Shown piece after piece: positions 16,960 to 25,262 of a stretch of DNA of 64,000 bases. The notes below the pieces were generated by a model. The model was given only the letters and a program-made list of their open reading frames with translations, did no database searches and had not been told where the DNA came from. The stretch is taken from contig NZ_JAEMGS010000002.1 of the NCBI RefSeq assembly GCF_017309075.1, positions 62,001-126,000 on the forward strand, read 5' to 3'. How positions within the stretch are numbered: the stretch's first letter is position 1; each line of letters begins with the position of its first letter. The DNA comes from Motiliproteus sp. SC1-56. GTDB lineage: Bacteria; Pseudomonadota; Gammaproteobacteria; Pseudomonadales; Balneatricaceae. Made by a program: the position numbers and the translations under genes.

Positions 16960-18687
16960 ATGCTCGCAACTGCCACTGATGTGCTGAATGGATCGGCCCC
17001 GCCACTCCGGCTCATGCTGGATGAGGAGTCCACCGGTGTCCTGGAAGGAAACCATAACGGTGTCCGTGCCTTTATTTGGGGGCAGGTGTTTGATGAAGAT
17101 CGACGCGCCTTGTCCCCTGAAGCTCTCTGTCAGCGGGTCGCTACCGGAGCGGGTATCAGCGGGCTGCGAGGGCATTACGCGCTGGTGCTGGTGGATGGCA
17201 ACGGCGCGCGGGTGCGAATCGTATCCGACCGGTTTGTGACCCGGCGGCTTTATTACACCCTCGTTCAAGGTGAAGTCTGGGTCTCTGATTCAATCAGCTG
17301 CCTGCGCCGGGCACTGCCGGACTCACCGTCGATTGCGCCCCAGGCGGTGCTTGATTATCTCTTTTTCCACATGGTTCCCAGTCCCGATACTATCTACGAG
17401 GGCATCTACGCGTTGGCTCCTGCGGAAGTGGCCGAGGTGAAAGCGGGCCGACTTGAGCGCTACCGGCACTGGAAGCCGATATTCACCGCAGACACGCATG
17501 CTGACGAGCAGGCCCAGGCTGGGTTGCTTTTCAGCACTCTTGAAGCCGCGGTTACCGATACCCTTGATGAAACGCCCACCGGCTGCTTCTTGAGCGGCGG
17601 GCTCGACAGCTCTTCCATCGCGGGTCTGGTTGCCCGAAAGCGACCGGGCGTCCCGGTCTTTTCGATCGGCTTTCCCCTGGAACAATACAACGAACTGGAT
17701 TACGCCCGCTGTGCGGTCGAACGTTTCGGTTTGACCGGCCACGAGTACTGTATGTATCCGGAGGATGTGGTAGAGGCGCTGCCCACGATCATCGACAGCA
17801 TGGACCAGCCGTTCGGCAACAGCTCCGTCTTGCCCACCTATTTTTGCGCACGCCTGGCCAAGTCCCACGGGGTGGACAGGCTGATTGCCGGTGATGGCGG
17901 GGACGAGTTGTTTGCGGGTAACGTTCGTTATAGCAAGCAACTGCAAATGGACCGCTGGCGCCAGCGTCTGGGACCTCTGGTGCCGTTGCTGGCAGGCGGG
18001 CTGCTGAATTCCCAGGTACCGAGCCGGCCCGCAATTTTGCGCAAGGGCAAGAGCTTTGTCCGCCAATTACGCATGAGCGTTACCGAAAACCTGGAATACT
18101 TTAATTTTCTCAACCTCATTGATCGTCGCAGCGTCTTTGCCGAAGCGCTGTTGGGAAGCCTGGATTTGAAGGAGCCAGAGCGCAGGTGTCAACGTCTTTA
18201 TGATGAATTGCCCCAGGCTGATACCCTGGATCGCATGCTCTACATGGACTGGAAACACACCCTGGCGGATAACGATTTAGTCAAAGTCTCCAGCGCCTGT
18301 CGCCTGGCGAATATCGAGGTGGCTTATCCCATGCTGGATGATGGCTTGGTGGATCTCTCGCTGTGCTTACCCGCTCGTCTCAAACTTACCCCGAACAATC
18401 TGCGCCACCTTTACAAGGTGGCGATGAGCGACTTTTTACCCCAGCGTATTATCAACAAACCCAAACATGGCTTCGGGTTACCTTTCGGGCTTTGGACGCA
18501 GAATCATCCCGAGCTGCGGGCTCAGGCCCATGCTGCGTTGGATGGGCTCAAAGCGTATAACCTGTTTCAGCCGCGCTTTTTAGATGAAGTTAAACGCCTG
18601 CATCAGCACGAACATGCCAAGCATTACGGTGAACTGGTATGGGTACTTATGGTGTTGTCGCTATGGTTAGATCGTAATCAGCAGTAG
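16960..18687 (+). CDS. AsnB-like amidotransferase-fold protein without glutaminase nucleophile
   Basis: A 575-aa protein with the two-domain layout of asparagine synthetase B. The N-terminal Ntn-hydrolase-like half (to about residue 170) lacks the Cys that must follow the initiator Met, so it should not hydrolyse glutamine. The C-terminal ATP-pyrophosphatase half is intact: SGGLDSSS (212-219), AGDGGDELFAG and a late KHGFGLPFG segment. Beta-lactam synthetase and carbapenam synthetase show the same loss and make an internal amide, so amide synthesis with another amine is a reasonable inference. The ATG at 16960 has AAAGGA about 11 nt upstream. It starts a plus-strand operon with the XrtA hydrolases. 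Confidence 0.85.
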   Translation: MLATATDVLNGSAPPLRLMLDEESTGVLEGNHNGVRAFIWGQVFDEDRRALSPEALCQRVATGAGISGLRGHYALVLVDGNGARVRIVSDRFVTRRLYYTLVQGEVWVSDSISCLRRALPDSPSIAPQAVLDYLFFHMVPSPDTIYEGIYALAPAEVAEVKAGRLERYRHWKPIFTADTHADEQAQAGLLFSTLEAAVTDTLDETPTGCFLSGGLDSSSIAGLVARKRPGVPVFSIGFPLEQYNELDYARCAVERFGLTGHEYCMYPEDVVEALPTIIDSMDQPFGNSSVLPTYFCARLAKSHGVDRLIAGDGGDELFAGNVRYSKQLQMDRWRQRLGPLVPLLAGGLLNSQVPSRPAILRKGKSFVRQLRMSVTENLEYFNFLNLIDRRSVFAEALLGSLDLKEPERRCQRLYDELPQADTLDRMLYMDWKHTLADNDLVKVSSACRLANIEVAYPMLDDGLVDLSLCLPARLKLTPNNLRHLYKVAMSDFLPQRIINKPKHGFGLPFGLWTQNHPELRAQAHAALDGLKAYNLFQPRFLDEVKRLHQHEHAKHYGELVWVLMVLSLWLDRNQQ

Positions 18688-18698
18688 CGGAGAGGGGC

Positions 18699-19478
18699 TT
18701 GGCTAGCTACCAGGGGCATTTTATTCAAGCGGGTGAGCGGACAATATACCTAGCTTGTTTTGGTGATATGCAGGCTTCCAAACGCCTCGTATTCGCGCCG
18801 CCCTTTGCAGAAGAGATGAATTACAGTCGTGCGGTCGTGGCGCGCACCGCACAACACCTCGCCACTAGAGGCTGGTACGTGGTGCTGGTGGATTACTGGG
18901 GAACCGGTGACAGCGGTGGTGACCTGGAGCAGGTTCGGTTACATCACTGGCTTGCAGACATGGATGCGGTCTTATCCTGGGTCGGCTGTGATGAGACGCC
19001 GGTCGCTCTCTGGGGGCTACGATTCGGGGCCCTGCTGATCGATTACTACCTATCGGTTAAGCCTTCTAGGAACCTCTCACAATTTATTTTCTGGCAACCC
19101 CAGCTTTCGGGGCGGCGGATGATGCGTCAGTTTTTCCGGCTGCGACAAGTCCAAGAGGCATTTTCCGGAAAGCAACGGGTGGATTGGCTCGCACGCGCGT
19201 TGGAAGGAGACACCGTAGAGGTATCCGGTTACCGCTTGAGTCCTGAATTGGTCAGGGAAATATGTGCGTTATCTTGGCAAGGACACGCGCTTCGCGTGGG
19301 AGCATCGCTGTGGCTGGAGGTTGGTCAACCACCCTCTGAAGGGGCGCTAGGGTTCCCGGTAAGTGCAGGGCTAGAAGTCCAAACATGCGAAGGCCCGGCG
19401 TTTTGGCAGGTTCCGGACGTTTACCACGCACCGGCTCTACAGGCGGTCAGTCATGCATGGTTGGAGGGCGCGGTGTGA
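18699..19478 (+). CDS. Exosortase A system-associated hydrolase 2 (alpha/beta fold)
   Basis: A 259-aa alpha/beta-hydrolase-fold protein of the XrtA-associated group (TIGR03101). The nucleophile elbow reads WGLRFGA where a normal hydrolase has G-x-S-x-G, so the serine is replaced by arginine and ordinary ester hydrolysis seems unlikely. The strand-turn DYWGTGDSGGD (about residues 65-75) is kept. The start is TTG at 18699, supported by GGAGAGGGG immediately upstream. It is 11 nt from the AsnB-like gene and overlaps hydrolase 1 by 4 nt. Confidence 0.85.
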   Translation: MASYQGHFIQAGERTIYLACFGDMQASKRLVFAPPFAEEMNYSRAVVARTAQHLATRGWYVVLVDYWGTGDSGGDLEQVRLHHWLADMDAVLSWVGCDETPVALWGLRFGALLIDYYLSVKPSRNLSQFIFWQPQLSGRRMMRQFFRLRQVQEAFSGKQRVDWLARALEGDTVEVSGYRLSPELVREICALSWQGHALRVGASLWLEVGQPPSEGALGFPVSAGLEVQTCEGPAFWQVPDVYHAPALQAVSHAWLEGAV

Positions 19479-20320
19479 GTCGGGAACAGGCGGTGACCCT
19501 GCCGCTAGGGGATCAGCGGCTTCCGGCGATTTTTCATCCAGGAGTAAGCAGCTCCCGTGTCGGAGTGGTGATTGTCGTTGGAGGGCCGCAATATCGAGTT
19601 GGCAGTCACCGACAGTTCTTGCACTTGGCGCGGTGGCTGGCCGCTGCCGGCGTACCCGTGTTGCGTTTTGATGCGCGGGGAATGGGTGATGCGAGCGGTG
19701 ACAAACAGCCCTTTGACCACTTGGATGAAGACATTCGCGCGGCGCTTGACGGTTTATGCAGTAGAGCCCCAAGGGTTGAAGGCGTTGTGCTCTGGGGGTT
19801 ATGCGATGGCGCATCGGCGGCGTTGCTATATGCCGATAAAGACGAGCGGGTGGCCGGTCTCGTGCTGGTGAATCCATGGTTGGAAAACGTCCAATCCGAG
19901 GCTAGAACCCGTCTTATCCACTACTATTTGAAACGGCTCTCAAGCGGGGGATTCTGGCGCAAGTTTATCGGCGGGCGGGTAGCAATTGCCGATAGCCTGC
20001 GCGGCGTGGGGAGTGCTGCACGGCAGGCGTCCACAACGGGTAATGAAAAAGGGGGCTATCAACAGCGGATGCGTGACTCCTTCGAAGCTTATACCCAGAA
20101 AGGTCAGCCGGTGTTGCTGGTGCTGAGCGCCAACGATCTGACGGCAAAGACGTTTGAACGCCAGTACCGCAGTGAGCCCCATTGGCGTCATTTAAGTACC
20201 AGCACGCGCGTAAGCGTTGAGATTCATCCGGAAGCAGACCATACCTTTTCTTCCAGCGAGTGGAAGGCTTGGCTTGGCGACTGTACTCTGGCGTTTGTCA
20301 AAAGGCTATCCAGAAGCTAG
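19475..20320 (+). CDS. Exosortase A system-associated hydrolase 1 (alpha/beta fold)
   Basis: A 281-aa alpha/beta hydrolase of the XrtA-associated group (TIGR03100). The nucleophile elbow WGLCDGASA carries Cys in place of Ser, which fits a thioesterase- or acyltransferase-like mechanism. Other landmarks are FDARGMGDASGD (about residues 67-78) and the late histidine in EADHTFSS (about 254-261). The GTG at 19475 is chosen: it overlaps the previous stop as GTGA and GGAGGG is about 7 nt upstream; in-frame starts further upstream would overlap hydrolase 2 heavily. A thioester on the ACP at 24952 is a possible substrate. Confidence 0.88.
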   Translation: MSREQAVTLPLGDQRLPAIFHPGVSSSRVGVVIVVGGPQYRVGSHRQFLHLARWLAAAGVPVLRFDARGMGDASGDKQPFDHLDEDIRAALDGLCSRAPRVEGVVLWGLCDGASAALLYADKDERVAGLVLVNPWLENVQSEARTRLIHYYLKRLSSGGFWRKFIGGRVAIADSLRGVGSAARQASTTGNEKGGYQQRMRDSFEAYTQKGQPVLLVLSANDLTAKTFERQYRSEPHWRHLSTSTRVSVEIHPEADHTFSSSEWKAWLGDCTLAFVKRLSRS

Positions 20321-20331
20321 CGAGGGCTGGG

Positions 20332-21330
20332 ATGCGCATACTGTGCAGAAATTTGTTCTGCGGTCTGTTTTTCGTGGCGGCCCATGCCGTCGCTCAGCCG
20401 GCGGTGCTGCTGGACGGAAAGCCTGCAGCAAGCCTCGCTGACGCCATGTCGAAGGCAGAAGTTGGCAGTCGGATCGAGCTGGCGCCGGGCGTATACGAGC
20501 AAGCAGGCGTGCTGCGTGCCGACTTCGTGTCTATCGTTGGCGAGCCTGGTACGGTGATCGCCAATACTGCGGTTGAGGGCAAAGCCGCCTTGGTTATCAA
20601 AGGGAGCAATACGCTGATAGCCCAAATCGAATGTCACGGCATACAGGTGAAAGATCAGAACGGCGCTTGCGTGCGCCTCGAGGGAAGTAACCTTGAGCTG
20701 GATAAAGTCTATTTCCACGACAGCGAGCAGGGGGTGTTGACAGGAAAAAATCCGGGTTTCGTGGTGATTCGCAACAGCCGTTTTCAGCGATTGGGTAAGA
20801 GGGGGCGGGCCCACGCCATTTATGTGGGCGGTGGAGAACTGCAGATCATCAACAGTGAAATCCTGGCTTCTAAGGACGAAGGACACGAGGTTAAGTCGCG
20901 CGCGCGACGCACGGTGATCGAAAGCAGCCTGATAGCCTCGTTGGATTCGATGGATAGCCGGCTGCTGGATATCGCCAATGGGGGGGAGCTGATTGTCAAT
21001 CACTCAGTACTGCAACAGGGCAAGCGCACGGCCAACAACGATATGATCGGCTTCGGTCTCGAGGGTGTTAAATACCCCCTCAATCGGATTGAGTTGCACC
21101 GTAACGTTTTTGTTATCGACCAGGAAAAAACCCGCATTCTGTCTGCGCGACCAAAAACTGTCCGGGTCGATTCTTCGCTGAACACCATAGTGGGGGATTA
21201 CCGGCAGGGAATCGATGGCGTTGCTTTGCACCTGGAAGATCGCGCAGCGATCGGACTGCCGTCCTATCCAAGCCTAGAAGGAATTCGCCGCTTGTTGGAC
21301 GGTGCTTTACCCATTGGCTCGCAGCCGTGA
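20332..21330 (+). CDS. Secreted right-handed beta-helix protein
   Basis: A 332-aa protein with a signal peptide (residues 1 to about 21, ending AVAQ) and repeated short beta-coil turns such as ISLIVGEPGTV-like, LIAQIECHGIQVKDQNG, LELDKVYFHDSEQGVL and VVIRNSRFQRLGKRGRAH. This is the right-handed parallel beta-helix fold of pectate lyases, polysaccharide epimerases and many EPS-locus proteins. A role in trimming or modifying the exported polymer is likely, but no catalytic residues can be assigned by eye. ATG 20332 has GAGGG about 8 nt upstream. The stop overlaps the next GTG by 4 nt. Confidence 0.75.
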   Translation: MRILCRNLFCGLFFVAAHAVAQPAVLLDGKPAASLADAMSKAEVGSRIELAPGVYEQAGVLRADFVSIVGEPGTVIANTAVEGKAALVIKGSNTLIAQIECHGIQVKDQNGACVRLEGSNLELDKVYFHDSEQGVLTGKNPGFVVIRNSRFQRLGKRGRAHAIYVGGGELQIINSEILASKDEGHEVKSRARRTVIESSLIASLDSMDSRLLDIANGGELIVNHSVLQQGKRTANNDMIGFGLEGVKYPLNRIELHRNVFVIDQEKTRILSARPKTVRVDSSLNTIVGDYRQGIDGVALHLEDRAAIGLPSYPSLEGIRRLLDGALPIGSQP

Positions 21331-23699
21331 ATAAAAGCGTTAGCGTCGGTGCGGGCGCTGATAGGGAGACTGGCGAGACGGGCCAGCGGCATCATCGTCC
21401 TCATGGCAGCTTGATCGGCGGCGGACTGCCGATGTTGCGCTGGTTGGGAGCGATTACGGCTCTTGCAGCTTTGTTTTTTTTGTTGCTCGACTACCCGGCC
21501 GGTTTCACTAGTCTCTACCTCATCCTGGCACTGTACTCCGCCGCCTGTCTGATCACACCGTACTTTTGGTTGCTGGCGCTCCCTGCGCTGCTGTTAACCT
21601 ATGACTTGACCCCATGGAGTGGACGCGCCGGCCTGAATGAGTTTGACATGCTGCTGCTGGTCACGCTCTCTCTTGGGTGGCTGCGCGTTCCAAAGAGCAA
21701 GCCCGGGATTGGACCTGTTGTCTGCAATCGCAATGTTCTAGCCGTGTGGGTGGTCTATTTGACTGGGCTGTTGGTGGTAGCGCTGCAACAAGGATTGCCC
21801 CAGCTCGGATCTATGCACACCCTGGTCTATTACGCTCCCGATATCACGTTGCTGCAGACCCGCGGGATGCTCTACGGCCTGCTGCTTTCGACTCTTTGGT
21901 TTCCTCTTTACGGTCATGATCCGAGACGCTGCCAGCGCTGGACCCTGATCGGGGCATGTCTGGGGGCGTCGGCTTTGGCGCTGGTAATACTTTGGGAACG
22001 GGGCGTCTTTAACGACTTGCTCTCGAGTGGCGCTTACTACCAACGACTACGAAGTTTATTGGATTTCTCATCAACCTACCGTGTTACCGGAAGTTTTTCG
22101 GAGATGCATACCGGAGGGGAAACCATCGATGGCGTGTTGATGTGGGTGGTACCGTTTAGCTTGGCGTCCATGCTCTATTTTCGAGGCCCCTGGCAATGGC
22201 TGGCGATGCTTGCGTTTCTTGGCTCAAGTTATGGGGTAGCGTCGTCCTTTACGCGCACGACCTACGCCGCATACGGCGTTTGCCTGCTGTTTTTTTTTGG
22301 TGTGTTGTTAGCTCGTCGACGCAGCACGCTGGCCCAACTGCATGCTTACGACTGGCTGACGCTGGCTGCCAATTTAGCCGTCCTTGGTCTGCTGGGAACG
22401 GTTTTTCGGCTCAGTGGTTATATAGGTGTTTTGGCGAGCGGTTTAATGTTGGCACTTGGGTTGGTTGCCAGCGCCTATCCACGTTACGGGCGCCGTCTCT
22501 GGCTGTTATTGCCTGCCTACGGACTTTTGGCGCTGCTCGGTGTATACGGGCAGTTGACCAGCAAGTGGGCCGATCAAGGCCTTGTTCCAACGCTGACTTT
22601 AGCGGCAATCTTTTGTCTGATCGCGCTGTTTGGCGTTTTCTTTGTCCGCCGATTTTCCTGCCCGCCCGGACCTTTGCTTTGGGTGGGGGTGACCCTGCTG
22701 ATGCTATCGGCACTAATGGGGTCGGTGCTTGGTGGCCATCGGATGTCTGAGCGTGTCACTACGGTCACCACTGACCTTGAGAAACGTGTCGATCACTGGT
22801 CGCGGGTGTTGGAGGCCATGAACGCAGGGCCTGCCACTATCTGGTTTGGTATGGGAAAGGGGCAATTTCCTTACGCCTACGCGCTGGCTCACCCGAACAG
22901 CGCTAAGTCTGCGGGAGGGGTGCGGGTGTTTTCCGACCCGGAACAAGGCGATTATCTGCGGTTGGTGACCGGCAGTGATTTGAAATTGGCGCAACGGGTG
23001 AAGGTCATTCCGGACACCCGTTACCAAATCAGAATACGTCTGCGGGCCACTGAAGACTCGTCGCTGACGCTGGGTTTCTGCGAACGGAATATCCTTTACG
23101 CCAGTGACATGAACGTGATGTGTAGTGCTCGTTGGGTAAAGGTCAGGAGCACCAATGGGGACTGGGTTGAACATGAGGTCAGGATCCAAAGCAAGAGGGT
23201 TGGCCGAAAGCCCCCATGGAAGCGTTGGCCAACGGTCTTTTATCTTAAAAATGCGGGTGCCGTAGCTGTTGATATTGAACATGTTTGGGTCCAGGCGAAT
23301 GGGCAGCCGGCAAACTCAATTCGCAACGGAGGCTTTCGACAAGGATTGGATTATTGGTTTTACTACAATGATTTCAAGCATTTGCAATGGCACATCAAAA
23401 ACCTGTACCTCGCGATATATTTCGAGCTTGGGGTGTTGGGCGTGATCCTGGTCGGTGGTGTTGTCGGGATGGCTGTTTATCGGGGGGCTCGGAAAGCCCT
23501 GTCTGGCGAACCGCTGGCGTTGGCCGCCTGGTTAAGTGTGGTGTCGGTGCTGGTAGTAGGCGTGATGGGGAACCCTCTTGATTCCGCTCGAGCGAGTCTG
23601 TTGTTTTACTGGCTGATCAACATCTTACTATTTACCCGCTTTCAAAGACATTCGTTGTGCGAGCCTACACCCTCATTTGCCGACTCTGGCGGTGGCTAA
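21327..23699 (+). CDS. Wzy/WaaL-like polysaccharide polymerase or ligase with inserted binding domain
   Basis: A 790-aa inner-membrane protein. Residues about 30-480 form roughly ten helices, and a Wzy_C-type periplasmic region begins near 490 (WSRVLEAMNAGPATIWFGMGKGQF). Family members usually pass quickly to a helix like HIKNLYLAIYFELGVLG, but here about 150-170 residues intervene (about 520-680). This insert is beta-rich with LRLVTGSDLKLAQRV and NGGFRQGLDYW, resembling a carbohydrate-binding (galactose-binding-like) module. The GTG start overlaps the preceding stop. The stop overlaps the converging gene by 4 nt. Likely polymerises or transfers the EPS repeat in the periplasm. Confidence 0.75.
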   Translation: MNKSVSVGAGADRETGETGQRHHRPHGSLIGGGLPMLRWLGAITALAALFFLLLDYPAGFTSLYLILALYSAACLITPYFWLLALPALLLTYDLTPWSGRAGLNEFDMLLLVTLSLGWLRVPKSKPGIGPVVCNRNVLAVWVVYLTGLLVVALQQGLPQLGSMHTLVYYAPDITLLQTRGMLYGLLLSTLWFPLYGHDPRRCQRWTLIGACLGASALALVILWERGVFNDLLSSGAYYQRLRSLLDFSSTYRVTGSFSEMHTGGETIDGVLMWVVPFSLASMLYFRGPWQWLAMLAFLGSSYGVASSFTRTTYAAYGVCLLFFFGVLLARRRSTLAQLHAYDWLTLAANLAVLGLLGTVFRLSGYIGVLASGLMLALGLVASAYPRYGRRLWLLLPAYGLLALLGVYGQLTSKWADQGLVPTLTLAAIFCLIALFGVFFVRRFSCPPGPLLWVGVTLLMLSALMGSVLGGHRMSERVTTVTTDLEKRVDHWSRVLEAMNAGPATIWFGMGKGQFPYAYALAHPNSAKSAGGVRVFSDPEQGDYLRLVTGSDLKLAQRVKVIPDTRYQIRIRLRATEDSSLTLGFCERNILYASDMNVMCSARWVKVRSTNGDWVEHEVRIQSKRVGRKPPWKRWPTVFYLKNAGAVAVDIEHVWVQANGQPANSIRNGGFRQGLDYWFYYNDFKHLQWHIKNLYLAIYFELGVLGVILVGGVVGMAVYRGARKALSGEPLALAAWLSVVSVLVVGVMGNPLDSARASLLFYWLINILLFTRFQRHSLCEPTPSFADSGGG

Positions 23700-24946
23700 A
23701 GCGTGCGAAGCAGTGCGTTTAGCTCCCGGGCGCGCTGCGTCCGGCTGTGGGTCTCGACCACTGATTGACTGACACCGAGCGCGTCACCTCTGACCAGTTG
23801 CAGACGAAGTCGGGCCAGCTGCTTGGTGACCGCCTCATTATTGTCTATTTGGGCCACATGGCTTACACCGGCATGGCGTAGTAATTGAGCCGTTTCACTG
23901 TTTGGGCTGCAGAGTCCGAGGACAGGACGTTCGCTTCGCATGTATTCGTAGAGTTTGGCAGGTATCTGATTCGGGCAGCTAGGCCCTTGCAGCAGGACCA
24001 GCGCATCGCTTTGGCATATTTCATTGATGGCTGCCTGACAGGGGAGGGGTGGGAGCAGTCGCACGGCATCGTCACAGCCGGCCATTTTAATAAGGGCGTT
24101 TAATTGGCCCTCGTTTCCAGGGGCCCTTAAATGCAGCCGAATGGGGGGGAGATGCCTCTCTGTGTTGAGTACTCTGATGGCGTTAAGCAACGCCTGTGGC
24201 GGCCTGTCGGCGGGGTCTAGCAAGCCGCTGTGGAGCAAGGTGATATGTTCTCTCGGCCCTGGGTGTTTAGGCGCTTGGACAAATAGTTGCGGGTCGTAGC
24301 CGTTGGCAATCACTTCATAGCGCGCACCGTCGTGGTTTTTTGTCGCATGGCGCTGCGCGAGCTCTTTAGCGGTGCCCTCGGTCGTTACCACCGCAAACCG
24401 GGCATGGCGCATTACCTTGGCTTCGATCCACTGGTGACTGCGCCGCTCCCAGGGGTGGTTTGGAAAGTGCTGGTCATACATGGGGTCTCGAAAATCTGCG
24501 ACCCAGGGGAGACCGGTAAGGCGGTGTAGAATCAGGCCTATCACATGGGCGCTCGCAATCGGATAGGTTGACCAGAGCGCTTTTGGAGGTTGCCGTCTAA
24601 TCGTCTGCAGGCCTCGTATCACACCGCTCAGGATCCAACTTGACCAACGGTCCGGTAAAGCGAGTCCCCGCAGATAACGTCCGGCAACGGCGAGTGTCTG
24701 CGCGCTGTTGATCGTCCAGCCGCGTGTTACGGTGACTTCGGGGCGGATGCGCGCGCAGGTATCATCGAATCGAGTCGGGTAAGCGTTGGGGGAGGCTGTA
24801 AGCACGGTGGGTGACCATCCGAGGTCAACCAGGTCGTTGGCAAAGCACAGGGTTCGGTGAACCCCGCTGCTAAACCCCGCCGGAGGGTAGTGAAAAGCCA
24901 CCATCAGAATGGGATCCGGTGGTTCGGCGAAATTATGCGGGGGCAC
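23696..24946 (-). CDS. Glycosyltransferase, GT4-like
   Basis: A 416-aa GT-B fold enzyme. The N-terminal domain opens with LMVAFHYPPAGFSSGVHRT, an acceptor-side glycine loop; the C-terminal domain has VIANGYDPQLF (about 212-222) and ends with the nucleotide-sugar region PAKLYEYMRSERPVLGL (about 334-350). Sugar donor and acceptor are unknown. Start is taken as GTG 24946, 5 nt past the ACP stop; an internal ATG at 24904 (MVAFHYP) is possible and would fit the fold equally well. Confidence 0.8.
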   Translation of the reverse strand: MPPHNFAEPPDPILMVAFHYPPAGFSSGVHRTLCFANDLVDLGWSPTVLTASPNAYPTRFDDTCARIRPEVTVTRGWTINSAQTLAVAGRYLRGLALPDRWSSWILSGVIRGLQTIRRQPPKALWSTYPIASAHVIGLILHRLTGLPWVADFRDPMYDQHFPNHPWERRSHQWIEAKVMRHARFAVVTTEGTAKELAQRHATKNHDGARYEVIANGYDPQLFVQAPKHPGPREHITLLHSGLLDPADRPPQALLNAIRVLNTERHLPPIRLHLRAPGNEGQLNALIKMAGCDDAVRLLPPLPCQAAINEICQSDALVLLQGPSCPNQIPAKLYEYMRSERPVLGLCSPNSETAQLLRHAGVSHVAQIDNNEAVTKQLARLRLQLVRGDALGVSQSVVETHSRTQRARELNALLRTL

Positions 24947-24951
24947 TGTGA

Positions 24952-25185
24952 TTAGAGTTTGGTTTGCAGGAACTCTGTCAGGCTGCCAATCGTCTCGAAA
25001 GCCTCGGCGGTAATTTCATCATCGGAAAATTCCACATCGAAGGTCTCTTCCATGGCGGCCAACAGCGTAACGACTGCCATTGAGTCAAATTCGGGAAGTG
25101 CGCCTAGAAGCGCAGTTTCCCTCGTCCAATTCTCAGCGGTGGTATTGAGTGCTTCACTGACCAAATCGATGACTTTAGCTTCCAT
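24952..25185 (-). CDS. Acyl carrier protein of the XrtA locus
   Basis: A 77-aa acidic four-helix carrier protein. The phosphopantetheine attachment serine is Ser35 in PEFDSMAVV, a motif more like peptidyl/aminoacyl carrier proteins and XrtA-locus ACPs than the DSLD of fatty-acid ACP. It lies between a glycosyltransferase and a FemAB/GNAT-like transferase. The XrtA acyl-CoA ligase (12592) is the obvious candidate loading enzyme. No ketosynthase or other polyketide/fatty-acid gene was seen in the window, so it probably carries a single acyl or aminoacyl unit. Confidence 0.92.
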   Translation of the reverse strand: MEAKVIDLVSEALNTTAENWTRETALLGALPEFDSMAVVTLLAAMEETFDVEFSDDEITAEAFETIGSLTEFLQTKL

Positions 25186-25262
25186 GGGCGGTGTGGGGCT
25201 CCGTGCTTTTGATTACTCTGGCATAAGTCTATCAGCGGGTGGAATGCTTGGCTATCAACGTA

